From NCBI RefSeq assembly GCF_945859685.1, contig NC_079147.1, forward strand, positions 58,744,946-58,808,945: 64,000 nt of DNA, given 5' to 3'. This document shows, in pieces, positions 10,640-23,278 of this stretch; the first letter of the stretch is position 1; each line of letters begins with the position of its first letter. Source of the stretch: Eupeodes corollae (taxonomy: Eukaryota; Arthropoda; Insecta; Diptera; Syrphidae). A model generated the notes under the pieces. The model was not told the DNA's origin and ran no database searches. It was given only the letters and a program-made list of their open reading frames with translations. Made by a program: the position numbers and the translations under genes.

Positions 10640-11622
10640 TATAGAGCAATGTCTAGTTTTGGCATCCATGTCAAACTTTTCTGTGTGTGCAGCATGACGG
10701 TGGAGAATGCACGCTGCTCTATCAAGGTCGGAAAAGATCTGACCGATGCATTAAATTTCAAAGACAGTTTTAGACAAGGCGATGTTGAAGAAGTGCTTGA
10801 CAGTGAACCGCCTTGTCTAAAATCTTTTTTTACATCAAACGCATCGGTGCTGAAAAGATTTGTGGGAAACTCAACCGTTTACATAAGACGCACAATCTTC
10901 CAAAGCTACATCCAATTACTCGGATACACCGATGACATTACCATTATTTTAAGATCAAAGTGTGATGACAGTGCAGCGTTTTTAAGCATTGCGACGGAAG
11001 CGGAGATAGGTATAGAGTGTCAATGAGGGCAAGACCAAGAAAGTATATGCTGTCACCAAAAAATAAACGACTACGTCTTGTAAAAAACGTTATCATGGAC
11101 AGCTATATCTTTGAGATAGTAAAGGACTTTGTCTAATTAGGCTAAATTCAAATGAAGAATTACTCTTGCTAACCGGTATTTTCTTGGACTAAGAAAGCAA
11201 ATTAGAAGCAAAGCCCTCTCTCGAACGACCAAAGTTTCGCTATATAAGACCCTCATCATCCCCGTCCTGCTATACGGTGTAGAGCATGGACTATGACAAA
11301 TGCGGATGAAAGCACCTTGCGTGTAGTTTCGAAAGAAAAATTCTTCGCGTGATTTTTGTCCCGTATGCATAGAAAGTGAATTGAGGAGAAGATGGAACGA
11401 CGAGCTCTACGGGCTGTACATTGATGTAGACTTAGCCAGCAGAATAAAAGTCCAACAACTGAGGTTGTTGGGTCATGTAGAATACATCGAAACCAAAGCT
11501 CCGACCCGGAAAGCCTTTGAACCCACGCCCACATGATAGAACAGTAGAGTAAGTGCGCAACCGAACTGGACAAGCTTGTTGGTTGAGGCATTAGTTCACA
11601 AAGGAATATAGCGCCACCTTAA
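10640..11622 (+). pseudogene. RTE-type LINE reverse transcriptase, decayed copy
   Basis: Same family as 25938-27455 and 46424-47494. Recognisable pieces are YRAMSSFG, the GFRQGD-like FRQGDV, and the polymerase box as YTDD (about 10928), then fragments up to the LGHVE segment of the C-terminus. The copy ends GCGCCACCTTAA near 11622, the family 3' end. About 10721-10785 is followed by an inverted, diverged copy of itself at about 10808-10875. Many stops and frame changes are present. Confidence 0.7.
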
Positions 11623-14600
11623 TCAAGTATGTTATAATTTCATCCTGAATTGGCGTCATAATCCGTTAGTTTTAGAAAGCAGTTGTCCTCTCTTCAAGAA
11701 TAGGGTTGGCGCTTCTTTATCTGTTACTGGGAGCTCAATTTAGTGCTTCCAAATCTGAACTATGCCACTGCTTACCCGACTCTCGGTTATTGGTTGCAAT
11801 TTGAGAAAGCCTTAGTTGAATGAATTATAGCCTCAATCAATGTGACATATCGTGCTGCATCTCATATCAAAACCACCGCATTCATATAAGGGGGGCCTTA
11901 GATTTTCAACTTGCTTAGGATGAAGGTTTTGAATATCAGAAACGCCCTTCAAAATTTCTGATCTACACATAGAAATGGATAATGTTATTGCCCGCGTTCA
12001 CTTAGCTATGTTCTAGGCTATATAAATTCAAAAAATATATATACTCGTATACGTAGTTGTTTCTTAAATTGGACAGCTGAAAATTCCGGAATATTTTGGG
12101 TGAGCTTGTTATTTGCTTTATAACCTTAAAAAGATTGCAATCATTCTGTAAAACTGTAATTGAACATTTTAAATTAATGCAATAACTTGCAGTCCTTGTA
12201 CTCAATTACAGATTTTGTATTCTCTTGATTGCATCTGATTGCAGCCATTGAGAAAAGCGAAGAAATACCTATGTATCAAATCATGGCAATCAATAACACA
12301 AACGGCCAAAAAAATACCAAATTTCGAATTCTTCAAAAGACAAGTCACAGTCAAGTTCGTAAATGCAATCTTAAAATTGAATTATATAAATAATTTAAAA
12401 TAATTGCATTCACAGATATTGTATTTTTATATAAGCCTTTCAAGGGTCAGTCTTCACAGATATCTATAGAATCAGTTATTGAAATAAAACCCACCACTTT
12501 AAACATACAAATGAAAAACAAGCGACTAATGCAGGCAAGAAAATATGTGTAAAATGTTTTAGTCCCATTTCCGGAATTATACCTGCCATTTTATTTTTTT
12601 CCTTGCATTATCCTTTTTCAAATATAGAATCTAATTTCATATACAAAAAAGTCAAAGTTCATGTATTGTTGTGTAGTTTTTTCTTTTCCACTATAGAAAT
12701 GGTTACGGTCTTTGAGATTCAAATCACGTTTTCAATTTCCCTATAGAAGCTCCTTTTTTGATTTGTGTGTTTGTTCATTTCACTAAAGTCTAAACCGTTT
12801 TCATCACTGATCAAATCTTTCATCGAGCAAAAAATAAACTAACTTTTTTGCGTTGCCATTCATCACTTGACTGTTTCTCTTTTTGTTGCTGTTTTAGTCC
12901 TAACAATTTTAGTTTTTTGTTAACAAATTGAAAGCAACTAACCTGTCATCACATTTAGTGTCGGCCATTTTGCACCTGTGGCACATTTATATGCGGACTA
13001 TTATCAAACCTCTAACAACTGTCATCAATTTATGTATGAACCTATATTTTTTTCGTCCTTGCAATGCTATGAGGCACAATATGATGAATGCAATGAATAA
13101 TCACCATCACGTTCCCTGATGTTCCACACGAATTGCACACAGGATAACGATGATGATGTCCACCTGATGATGATGATGACCTGACCACTGGCTATTTCTC
13201 ATCCATCCGGCTACATTCTATGTAGCACTTCCCGTTCCCGTTCCATGTATGATTCTAATTTAATATTCATCAGGCATTAATTCAAAAAATTCATCATGAA
13301 TGGAATGTGGATGGAGGTTTTGAAAAATGGTATTTCACAAAAGCCAAAATAAAAAAAAAAAAACATTAAAAATGAAACGAAATGCAATGAACCACATATT
13401 ACGTCCATGAATGGCTAAAATGCCCATTAACTGACCGCCCACTGTCCACATTCAATATTTTTTTTTAACATTGGTTTGCCTCTGCTATTGCTTTTGCTCT
13501 AACCAACTTGGTCAAGACCGACCTCTCTGTATAGGTAGGTAGTTGGGTATGTCTGCCTGATGTGTAGTCCTAATAATTGCAGCAATTATTCTATACAAAC
13601 CATGCGCGGCCAACCCGACCGCAGGACACAAAAATCTCTGTCGTGAAAGTTAAAAACCATCAGACCATCAAGCATAGGTGTACTCCAGGACACAGGATCA
13701 TCACAAAAAAAAACGGGTATAGGTCTATAAAGTGGGAATGAAGCGAAAAACGGAAATCCCGGAAATCTGTATCAGATTTTTCATTTCAGGCTGCCTCCAT
13801 CAACATCAGCAGCATCGAATCCCATCATCCCCAAACGAGGAAAGGCGGCATCGTGTCGTTGGCGTTTATTCGCGTAATTAACCCTCGAATGGTTTCCTAT
13901 GAAACTCTCAACACTCGTTCCATCTCAACGTGAGCCAGCTAGAGCTTCATGTTCTTCCTTCGGCCTCGACTGACTCTTGTTCCTGGCCCTGTTTTGGTCC
14001 TAAATTATTCCAACAAAAGTGGAAAAGTCAGTCAGAGATACAATTTTTTTGTACATATGTTTCTGCCTTCGTGCCGCCATGTTGTTCCGTTTATTCATAA
14101 CTACCCGTAGGTAACTTTTACACACATATTGACATATAGGTATAGCGGTAATAGTAGGTAGGTACATATGATGTGGGTTGAGTAGTATATGCAGCTCCCA
14201 CTGTTGATTCTCTGCTGGTTTGGCAATTCAACAGAAAAGGCCATAAACATCGTCCTTGCAAAAGCAAAATCAAATAAAAAGTCGTTCCTTTCTGATAAAT
14301 AAATTTTATCACACAAGTCTACCGAAGTTAACTTTTTTCTGTGTGACGGGAAGTGTTGAGAGGATGTGCAGATTTTATTTGAAATCACTTGGATCAGAGC
14401 CAAGTTGTTGGTTGGTGGCGGGCGTGAAGTAAAATTGCTTCAAAGCGGTCATGTATGCAAATTTTTTAGCACCGATTTGGGAAAGCGAGAGAGAAGTGGA
14501 TTTGTTAGTGATGCACGCAAGGACGAAAGGAGGCACGGTGTGTTTTTTACTGCGGGTTTCTGTCATATAGGTATGGGATCATAAATATTTTTACCTAGGT

Positions 14601-15228
14601 AGATGGGTATAGGCTATAGGGTTCCCATACATAAAAAGTTAGTAACAGGCAATTGAGTCTAAGGACTTTAAGAGTTTGTGTATAGAGGAAAAAATTGGTA
14701 TTAGAAAAAAAGAAGCTCCGTTGCTTCGACTTCTTCTATAGATTTGAGTTATTCTATTCTTTTTAAGCGTTTTTTTATGACATTCTGTGACGAATACCTA
14801 TCTTGATTAATACCTTTATAAAGGTACTTGGAAGTTTACTTTGACTAAGTGGTGCTAATAGACAGGGTTAAAAATTTCGAAAAATGAATTTAAAATTCCC
14901 TTACATATTTTTACTACCGCATAATAGACTCTGGTAAAGACTTTTTATGTTAGATACAAAAATGTTGAATCATCAGTATTCAATAAAGTTATCGAAAAGA
15001 AAACACCACCGATTAAATTTGATGAAAATGAGCCTTCGGTTGTGAGATTGAGTGTTTGCAATGAGACAAATGTCATTTTTGTGAATATAGAAAAGGTTTC
15101 TCACACCTCCAAAGAGAAAAGTCTGAGGTATTTGTCGAATGTAAGGTCTACAGTAATTAGTAGTACTCAAAAGTTCGGAGTGCTAAAAAAGCTAAAAATC
15201 TGAAAGAGTTTTTAAACAAAATATATTT
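11623..15228. other. No gene recognised; AT-rich non-coding DNA
   Basis: Both strands carry only short, low-complexity reading frames. Present are GAT-type simple repeats (13149-13181) and scattered GTAGGTAG runs (13545-13560, 14155-14165). The stretch 12750-14550 is more complex and less AT-biased than the rest and could be host intergenic or intronic sequence. Confidence 0.5.
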
Positions 15229-16970
15229 AACTTCCCATAGGAAGTTATTGTAATTGGGCTGATTTGTCAAATTTTGACATTTCTTGACGTTTCAAGGTCC
15301 CTAGAGTCGAAATAAAAGATTTTTAGAAAGATGAAAGATGTGCACGTACGTTCGTACGTCCGTACGTTCACGACGTTTTTTTCGTCGTCCATAGCACAAG
15401 AACCGGAAAAGATATGTATTTCAAATAAACTTTGTTGCTTGGGTGGTTTTTTTACCATAGTAGTTTGAAAAAAAGGTGAACATTTTGGTTAACCCAAAAT
15501 ATCTTACGAACCAAAAACGAGACTTGAATTAAATTTAATATAATATATTGTAACGTGATTTCAAAGAAGTATATTTTTGAAAAAAATCCATATCACGTTT
15601 TTTTTATAAATCAAAAAACTGAAAAAAAATGTGTCACCCCCAAGATTTTACGACTAAAATATGATTTCATCTCCAAAACAATTTTGTGCAACGAAGAATA
15701 ATGTTTTTGACATCTGATAAAATTTTGAGAAAAATCGAATTGACAGTTTTTTTTTATACAAAATTAAAATCTAAAAAAACATTACTCAAATTTGGTAAAA
15801 ATTGAATATCGATTCAAATATCTTTTCAAAAACTTCAAATTTAGGCATAAAACTTATTTTATCTTATAAGAAATATTGTTGACAGTTTTTTTTACAAAAA
15901 ATAAAAACCTAAAAAAAATTAATAAAAGTTGGTAAAAAATGATTTTCGACTCAAATATCTTTTCAAAAATTTGAGATATTTACTTTAATTTACTTTTATC
16001 TTTCAAAAATATTGTTTTCAATATGCAGTAAAATTTTGAAAAAAATCGAATAGACATTTTTTTACAAAAAATTAAAAACCGAAAAAAAATTAACAAATGT
16101 TGGTAAAAAATGATTTTCGACTCAAATATCTTTTCAAAAGTTTGAAATATTATCTTGAAACTAATTATATCTTATAAAAAATATTGTTTTCAACATTCGA
16201 AAAAATTTAAAAAAAAAATAGAATTAACACTTTTTTTACAAAAAATAAAACTGTGTTTTTCACAATAAAAAAAAAAAAAACAATACTAACACTTGGTAAA
16301 AATTTACTTTCGACTCAAATAGCTTTTCAAAAATCAAAATTATTGGCTTCAAACTTAATTTATTTCACAGAAAATATTGCTTTCGATATTCAGTAGTTTT
16401 TATATAACAGTCCGTTTTTTCATATAAAATAAAATCTACAAAAAATAGTACGCAAATTTAGTAAAAATTGATACGAGTACATATTGTTACATAATAAAAC
16501 TGCCCTTTCCCGTCACCTAGTATGAACACGCCTAAACTACTTTATCTCTCTAGGTTTTTTGCTCAGCAAATACCTCTTGTGCTTATTATGTTTTAAATAT
16601 CTCCAACCTTATATTTTTCGAAGATAAAGCTGGAGAGTTTACCTATGCTAAGATTTTGCCTAGCAACAGACGCCAAGGGATTATAAGATCTTCTTTTGTA
16701 TTGTATTGTATGTTTTAAGTTAAGTTAGTTGTAAAGCTTAGTTAACTCTCGTCCCGCTTTTTGACGAGTCTGTTCTTGATTTTTCTTTTGTCGAAGACGC
16801 GTCTTAAGTTGTTATTAATATAAGAATAATTATTAACCAATAAAATTAAAGAAATTTACAAAAATAAACTTAATAAGAGTAATAAAAAGAAGTTTTATTG
16901 TGTTTAACCCTAAACACGTTACAATATAGACAAACCTTTAGCAAGACAATTCGACAGACGGGATGGGAAG
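15229..16970 (-). mobile_element. HINE/DINE-like element with about 173-bp repeats, inverted copy
   Basis: Reads from the terminal hairpin (AACTTCC-CATA-GGAAGTT, 15229-15246) through the conserved right block, then AT-rich tandem units with recurring TTGGTAAAAA...TTTTCGACTCAAATATC. It ends at the left-end block CGACAGACGGGATGGGAAG (about 16952-16970). One unit lacks about 35 bp. A solo LTR interrupts it at 16485-16923. There is no coding capacity. Confidence 0.78.
16485..16923 (+). mobile_element. Solo LTR, 439 bp, in the HINE copy
   Basis: Begins TGTTAC and ends GTTACA, flanked by ATAT on both sides (16481-16484 and 16924-16927). Uninterrupted HINE copies (21700-21725, 53745-53765) show the continuous target GTACATATAGAC. 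Polyadenylation-type AATAAA words lie near 16840-16870. Size, TG...CA ends and a 4-bp duplication fit a Gypsy-type LTR left by LTR-LTR recombination. No internal element remains. Confidence 0.82.
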
Positions 16971-17039
16971 GAGACCGAGTTCTTGGGAAGTCTGAAAGCC
17001 AGATAGTTAAAGCGTTAACCCGAGGGGCATATGGTCTAA

Positions 17040-17460
17040 ATAGATAATCTCCTCTACTTGTAGTTCAGTTCCTTTACTTTGCTAAGAACATTATATGAGG
17101 CTCCACATAAGTCATCGACTAAGAAACCATTTGAGTTTATGAAGGTGAAATTTCCTTCAAAGTCACCCGGTGTATGTCCGTTTAAAATTACAATGCCCGC
17201 ATCGTTGCACGTCTCAATTATCAGTTTTCCTTTATTGTTTATTACCTTGTCCTTGAAATTTCGTTCAGCTTTAAGTAAGTACATTGAGATTGGCAATTTG
17301 CTCTTCCATTAGTATTTGGCTTTCTCCTATTCTCGTTTTGGAAGTTTGATTCCTGTAGAATTCTACATCTACGACTGCAACAGTTCTGCTTATTGACGAA
17401 TTTACTGAGGCGAAGATGATTTTCTTCGAAAATTGATCATCCACTGTTCCCATTTCTTGC
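17040..17460 (-). pseudogene. Endonuclease-domain fragment of a LINE-like element
   Basis: An 80-residue piece (17054-17296) contains NNKGKLIIETCNDAGIVILN, then GHTPGDF and FTFINSNG. This resembles the middle of APE-type endonucleases of non-LTR elements, around and after the GDFNA motif. A second frame (17271-17453) continues upstream without a recognisable motif. Catalytic residues are not covered. Short and isolated, so a relic. Confidence 0.5.
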
Positions 17461-17504
17461 CACCATTCTGACCATTAACGAACGCTTGAAATGGCCAAGT
17501 GCCT

Positions 17505-17700
17505 TTAGTTCTTGACCTAATTGCACATTCCAACGACAACATTTTTACTTCGCCTACAGACCCGGTTTGCTAAAATTTTTGCATAATTTTTTCGATTATA
17601 CCTACATTTGGACGATTAAATTGACCGACAAAATCACGAAGTGCACGATATGCATTTCAATTTGAACACCCATACTTCAACTTAAAAATGTTTGGTCTGC
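17505..17700 (-). pseudogene. Transposase helix-turn-helix remnant (DUF4817-type)
   Basis: Reading on the minus strand gives AYRALRDFVGQFNRPNVGII, EKIMQKF, a stop, then QTGSVGEVK. The pattern FxxxFNRP...KFxxTGSV is typical of the N-terminal DNA-binding part of mariner/Tc-like transposases in insects. No catalytic domain follows. Confidence 0.5.
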
Positions 17701-17861
17701 AACGACGTTTTAAAAATTTGAGACTGTTTGACTGATTGTATGTTCTTGAAAATAAAAATGTCAGTATTTACAAAAATGAGTTTTTTAGAGGAAAAGGACA
17801 GCAATTAAATCATAGCTTGTAAAAATGGCTGACCTAATTTTTTTAATAATAACTTGATTAA

Positions 17862-18100
17862 TTTAGATATGTGGCTCAACACTTCGTTGAGATCTAGAGC
17901 CTTGTGACTTACAACTCTCAACCATTGCTGTGTGCGAGTAATTTCAGGGATGGAAGAAACCAACAGATTTTATACCAAATTTTTCAATTATTCGGCCGTT
18001 AAAAACAAAAAACCTTATGTAGCACAGAAAGGAATTGAACCAAGGACTTTTAGCATAGCAGTCCTACACACAAACCATCACGTCACGGGTACTACAATCT
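17862..18100 (-). mobile_element. tRNA-derived SINE, about 240 bp
   Basis: On the minus strand the head reads TACCCGTGACGTGATGG (A-box-like) and TTGGTTCAATTCC (B box), a pol III promoter of tRNA type. A tRNA-unrelated body follows, with TCCATCCCTGAAATTACTCG, GAGAGTTGTAAGTCAC and a 3' AT-rich tail. The acceptor end does not pair as a real tRNA would, and the body identifies it as a SINE. Confidence 0.7.
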
Positions 18101-18105
18101 CAGAT

Positions 18106-21100
18106 TTTTGAGAATGTTTTGGATGATAGATATAGTTGCGTAAGTGCTTCACTATTCATTACTAAGTGCAAATAAATATTGCTTAAGCTGTATTAATGAA
18201 TAGGTACCTTCTATAAAATGAAAATTCATTGAATACATTTTATTTATATTTCAAAAATAATTTTTATTTGAATTTTTTTTATAAAAAAACAAACTTTTTA
18301 GAAAAAGTCTCCCAAGTTCAATTTTTAATTCCGTTCAATTTCTGAAAGAAGTGTGCATTATTAATTAATTTTAAAGAAGAATGGCTTTTGAAATACTAAA
18401 AACAGTCTTTAGATCCTTGAGGTAGGTTATGAAGAAAAAACATTGTTTTCTACTGACTGTTTTTTATTGAACTTCCAGTTGGGTGTTGTTTGGACCCGTT
18501 TTGTCAAATTTAGAACTTGCAAATTTTAAAATCGATCTCCCAAAGTCATTCTAATAACGAAAAAATATCATGTAATACCCTAAAAGGTGTTTGATTCACT
18601 CTCCAAAATACCATATTTATTAAAACTACTTCGTCCTATAGGAAACCCTTAATTTAAACACTGTTTGGTTTAAGAAATTAATCCTTATTTTAAAGGGTTT
18701 CCTGTCTTTTTCATTCAATTTCATGAGGGTTTCCAAATTTTGTGAAATGGATTGGCCCTAAAAAAGATCAATGCGAAACAATATTGAATTCATTCAAAAT
18801 GACATTCCATCTAGACCAATGGCTGTATACACCTGCTTTTATCTATTTCCAGCTGAACTAACTTCTTTCCTTCCATCAAAAAATAAAAAAGAATCAAAAA
18901 CTCAAAAATAGGAATGAGCATAAAATAATTTTTGAACAAAAAACGAGCATAAGAACGAAAACGAGATTGAAAATGAAAATGAAAACACAATCCCCTTTCA
19001 ACAACCAATCATCCGAAATGTTTTGATAAACTTTAAACGGAACTCTTCAATTTCAATTAAGAACTTTTCAAATATATGAAAAGGTAGGTATATAAATGTA
19101 CATCAGCAGGATACAGGAACGTTTTTCATTGGATCACCTGAGGCCGTTTAGTTAATTTGCACACCTAAATAAATTTCAACTATACTTTACCTCCATCATC
19201 ATCAGCCCAGCAGTCGTTTCGTGTCGTAACCGTCGCCATCGCCATCGCCGTCTCGTCTCGGTCTTGGTCTCCGTTTCCGTCGTCGTGTCGGGCTTCTATA
19301 CCGTACCATATTACTCTTGGTCCGGTTCCTGGGTCTTTCGACTTTGAGTTCGACCCAAACCATCAGCAATGTTGTCGTCGTGTGTCCTCCCAATTTGGCC
19401 ACTCTGCCCCCAGAACACCAACTGTTCTCTCTCAAAGGATATTTATACTTTTTTTCTGTTCTTGTTCACTGGAAATCATCATCATTGGCATCGGAGAGGA
19501 GTTCTCGACTTACGACACCCCAGGGGAAGGTTATTAATTGTGGAACACGAAATGAGGTTTCAAAGGACCGAGACACCATGCAAGAGGGATGAATTATTCT
19601 GTGTGCTGCGGGATAAGGCGACAGCAGCCCCTGACGCAAATGAATTAAGTGATAACATCAGTCCTTTAGAGGAGGGTAAATCCAAGTCAGACAGAAAAGC
19701 ATATAAATGATTTTTCAAAATGAGAACTCTTTTGACTTTGACTGGCGCCATCAACACACACAAAAAACTGAAATAAAAAGAAAAACTCAAATTCCTACAA
19801 CCCACTGATGGAAAAATAAAAGAAAAACACCTCCCTTTTGCACCTCTTTGCAAGCGTCATCTTCTCATCTTTGCTTAAAGAACATGAGGCCTTAGGCCGG
19901 AAACTTTCAATTAGTTTTGCGAAAATGTGTTTCGTTTCGACTTTCGAGTTCCTTTCCAGCAATGGTGGTCTTACAGGACTATATGTGTATTTTTGCGGTC
20001 TTCCAATCTTCCCATCAAATAAGCTGTAGGTATAAGAGCTGCCAAAACGGTGCAAAAGGGGTTGGCAAATGTTATTCATTTTTCGTTGATAAAATATACC
20101 CCGTTTTGTGGTTGATTTAGTGGAAAAGTTTTTCATTTTAATTTCAAACTGCAATTCCTTACACTTTCATAAAAGTTAATTGCGCTCTATGTACCTACGA
20201 GTAGTAGAAGCTCAGGTGGTTATACTTACTTTAAGGCCCACCACCTTCAGTCTTAAACTTGCTATTTGTAGAGTAGTGTGCTTTGCATCTGCACCAAAGG
20301 CTTATTGAAAAATTGTTTTTGAAATTAAAATTCCTTAAGGTTTGTTTTTAATTTTTCTTTCTGAGTCCTTTTTTGTTGCATTTAACCCAATTAAACGTCA
20401 GAAAAATGTTTCATTGAATTAAACAGTAAATCAAAATAAGTCGAAACATTAAGTTAGATGCTTTTTTTTAAAGAAGGCTTAAGAATATCTTTTTGAGGAT
20501 AGGGTCTATAAGCTATGCAATTAAATGTTTTCTATAAGTTTTAGGGAGTATTTAGAAGAAAAAATGAAATTTGAAACCAACTAAATCAAGATTAAGGACC
20601 AAACTAGCTGCAATAATGAATCTTCTTTAGTCATTGGAAACAGAGAACATATTTTTGATGTGTAGTTATATTTGATATTAAAGGTAAATAATCCACTCAA
20701 GTCTTATTCCCATTCCATAAATTTAACATAAGAAAAAAGAACGATTCCTTTTTTGATAATCATGTCAATGCAAAGTGAAGCAATGAAGTTTAGTTATTTC
20801 CGTAATGTTTCTTTTTGATCCGGAAACGGAAATGAGAAATGTTCATTCAAGTTGAACAACAACAATGCTTATAAATTATTTTGACATGATATACTTGCTT
20901 TTTCCTACACACACTCAAATAGCATACATACATGTAGAGATTACTTAACGTACCTTATTCATTTAATCGAAGAAGATGAACACAAGAAAAAAAGTAAAAA
21001 TGAAATAAGAATAAAAGAGGAGGAATCACACACGAAAGGAGAAAACCTATTGAACCAAAAAGGATTGCTTTTTTTTAATTTCATCAGATTTGAATTAGGT

Positions 21101-21628
21101 ATATGATTTGTTGGAGAATTATTTTGGGAATAGAAAAGGGGAAAGAGAACGGATGTCAAATCTATATATAGTGTATTTTAGAAGAAACGTGCATTCAAAA
21201 GTTCGATATGGCTTTTGAACATTTAATTGGTTACATGAAATATAAAGGTGGATGCATCATTTCTACTTTCGGTATGAAATGTGTGTTGATTTTTTAAAAG
21301 CAAGAAGTTTTTGAATTTTCGTATTCACAAGTGAATACAAAAGTTGGTTTTAAGACGAAAAACATTGTAAAGTATGTATTTGAAATAAATTGAACATCAA
21401 TGACACATAATTTATGTGGAGTGAGTTCATAAGATTGAGGAAAAATACAGTCCATACTTTTATCCTTCGTTGAAATTTTCAAAAAGGAAAAGAATCTAAA
21501 TTTAAATAGTAGCACATTACTTAAGTTTATCGTAATAGAAACATAGATTCATCCATTTAAATTAGCTTGAAGTTATCTTATTCCCAAAATAGTGTCACCT
21601 GCAGTCACACTATCAGGTTTTCCAAATA
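18106..21628. other. No gene recognised
   Basis: Non-coding AT-rich sequence with a more complex, GC-richer block at 19190-19700, including a CGTCGCCATCGCCATCGCC-type low-complexity run. Reading frames of up to 119 codons occur on both strands but overlap each other and show no motif. Confidence 0.45.
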
Positions 21629-21721
21629 AAAAAAGAGGCTGGGATGCGACCCACACTGATAACTTCCCATCCCGTCTGTCGATTTGTTTTGCTTAAAAGT
21701 TTGTCTATATGTACTAGTATC

Positions 21722-22605
21722 AATTTTTACCAAATTTGAGCACTATTTTTTGTAGATTTTTTTTAATGAAAAAACAGACTGTTGGATTTTTATATACAAA
21801 TTACTGAATATCGAAAACAATATTTTCTGTGAAATAAAATAAGTTTGAAGCCAATATCTTTAATTTTGGAAAAGCTATTTAAATTGAAAGTAAATTTTTA
21901 CCAAGTATTAGAATTGTTTTTTTTTAGAGTTTTATTTTTTGTAAAAAAAACTGTCAAATTGATTTTTTTCAAAATTTTATCGAATATTGAAAACAATATT
22001 TCTTATAAGATAAAATTAATTTGAAGAAAATATTTCAAGTTTTTGAAAAGATATTTGAGTCAAAAATCAATTTTCACCAACTTTTGGTAAATTTTTATTA
22101 GGTTTTTAATTTTTTGCACAAAAACTGTCAATTCGATTTTTTTCAAAATTTTATTGAATGTTGACAACAATATTTGTTGAAAGAGAAAAGTTGTTAAAAG
22201 CCAATATCTACAACTTTTGGAAAAATATTTGAGTCGAAAATCAATTTTTACCAACTTTTATACATTTTTTTTAATGTTTTTATTTTTTGTAAAAAAACTG
22301 TAAATTCGATATTTCTCAAAATTTTACCTAATGTTCAAAACAATATTTTTTATAAGCAAAAATTAATTAGAAGCTATTATCTCAAAGTTTTGAAAAGATA
22401 TTTGAGTCGACAATCAATTTTTACCAACTTTTATAAATTTTTTTTTAGGTTTTTATTTTTTGTTAAAAAACTGTGAATTCAATTTTTTCAAATTTTAACT
22501 GAATGTTGACAACAATATTCCTCATAAGATAAAATAACTTTGAATCCTAAATTTTAAGTTTTTGAAAAGATATTTGAATCGATATTCAATTTTTACCAAC
22601 TTTGA
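21722..22605 (+). repeat. About 173-bp tandem repeats inside the HINE copy
   Basis: The word TTTTTACCAA recurs near 21725, 21896, 22072, 22246, 22419 and 22591, at spacings of 171-176 bp. Each unit also holds AATTTTA...GAATNTTGAAAACAATATT and GAAAAGATATTTGAGTC-like words. The units are diverged. The same units occur in all larger copies of the element. Confidence 0.8.
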
Positions 22606-23083
22606 GTAATGTTTTTTTTAGATTTTTATTTTTTATAAAAAAAATTATCAATTAGATTTTTCTCAAAATTTTATCAGATATCAAAAACATTATTATTCGT
22701 TGCACAAAATTGTTTTGGAGATGAAATCATATTTCAGTCGTAAAATTTTGGAGGTGACAAATTTATTTTTTCAGTTTTATTGATTTATAAAAAAAACCGT
22801 TCTATTAATTTTTTTCAAAAAATATACTTGTTTGGTACCACGTTACAATATATTATATAAAATTTAATTCAAGTCTCTAGCGTTTTTGGTTCGTAAGATA
22901 TTTAGGTTTAACCAAAATTTTCACCTTTTTTTCAAACTGCTATGGTAAAAAAACCACCCACTCAATTTTCTTGAGAGCCCTTTCTGCATCTTTCTGCTTT
23001 ATTATCTGTACAACAAAATTTATTTGAAGTCAATATCTCTTCTGGTTCTTGAGCTATGGACGACAAAAAAAAAGTCGCGAATG

Positions 23084-23152
23084 TACAGACGTACGGACGT
23101 ACGGACGTACGGACGTACGGACGTACGGACGTACGAACGTACGTACACACGC
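23084..23152 (+). repeat. GTACGGAC octanucleotide array
   Basis: About six perfect copies of the 8-mer GTACGGAC, running into GTACGAAC, GTACGTAC and CACGCACG variants. It sits just before the right-end block of the HINE copy. Shorter, diverged versions are at 9777-9805 and 15340-15375. Confidence 0.85.
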
Positions 23153-23278
23153 ACGCACAGACATCTTTCTAACAATCTTTTATTTCGACTCTAGGGACCT
23201 TGAAACGTCGAGAAATGTCAAAATTTTCAATTTGACAAATCGGACCCATTACAATAACTTCCTATGGGAAGTTAAAAA

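Larger units (their letters stand above)
21630..23275 (+). mobile_element. HINE/DINE-like element, most complete copy
   Basis: Left end: GGCTGGGATGCGACCCACAC, then AACTTCCCATCCCGTCTGTC. The middle is six AT-rich tandem units of about 173 bp. The right block has TTCAAGTCTCTAGCG, an octanucleotide array (23084-23152), GACCTTGAAACGTCGAG and a final hairpin AACTTCC-TATG-GGAAGTT (23257-23274). The left AACTTCCCAT and right ATGGGAAGTT form a sub-terminal inverted repeat. Inverted sub-terminal words, central tandem repeats, a short-motif microsatellite and a 3' hairpin are hallmarks of DINE/HINE elements mobilised by Helentrons; that placement is inferred. There is no coding capacity. Confidence 0.75.

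Noticed and set aside
13140..13190. Regulatory repeat of GAT/ATG units
   Set aside because: A plain low-complexity run with no associated gene.
19200..20160. Overlapping reading frames of 60-119 codons on both strands that might be host genes
   Set aside because: No motif, no splice-consistent structure, mutual overlap, and low-complexity GC-rich composition; better explained by chance in a less AT-rich block.
21722..22605. CRISPR-like spaced repeats
   Set aside because: Units are contiguous, diverged and about 173 bp long in a eukaryotic mobile element; there are no spacers or cas genes.
23084..23152. Telomeric or CRISPR-type short repeat
   Set aside because: The 8-bp GTACGGAC array is confined to one spot of a mobile element and exists in diverged short forms in its other copies.
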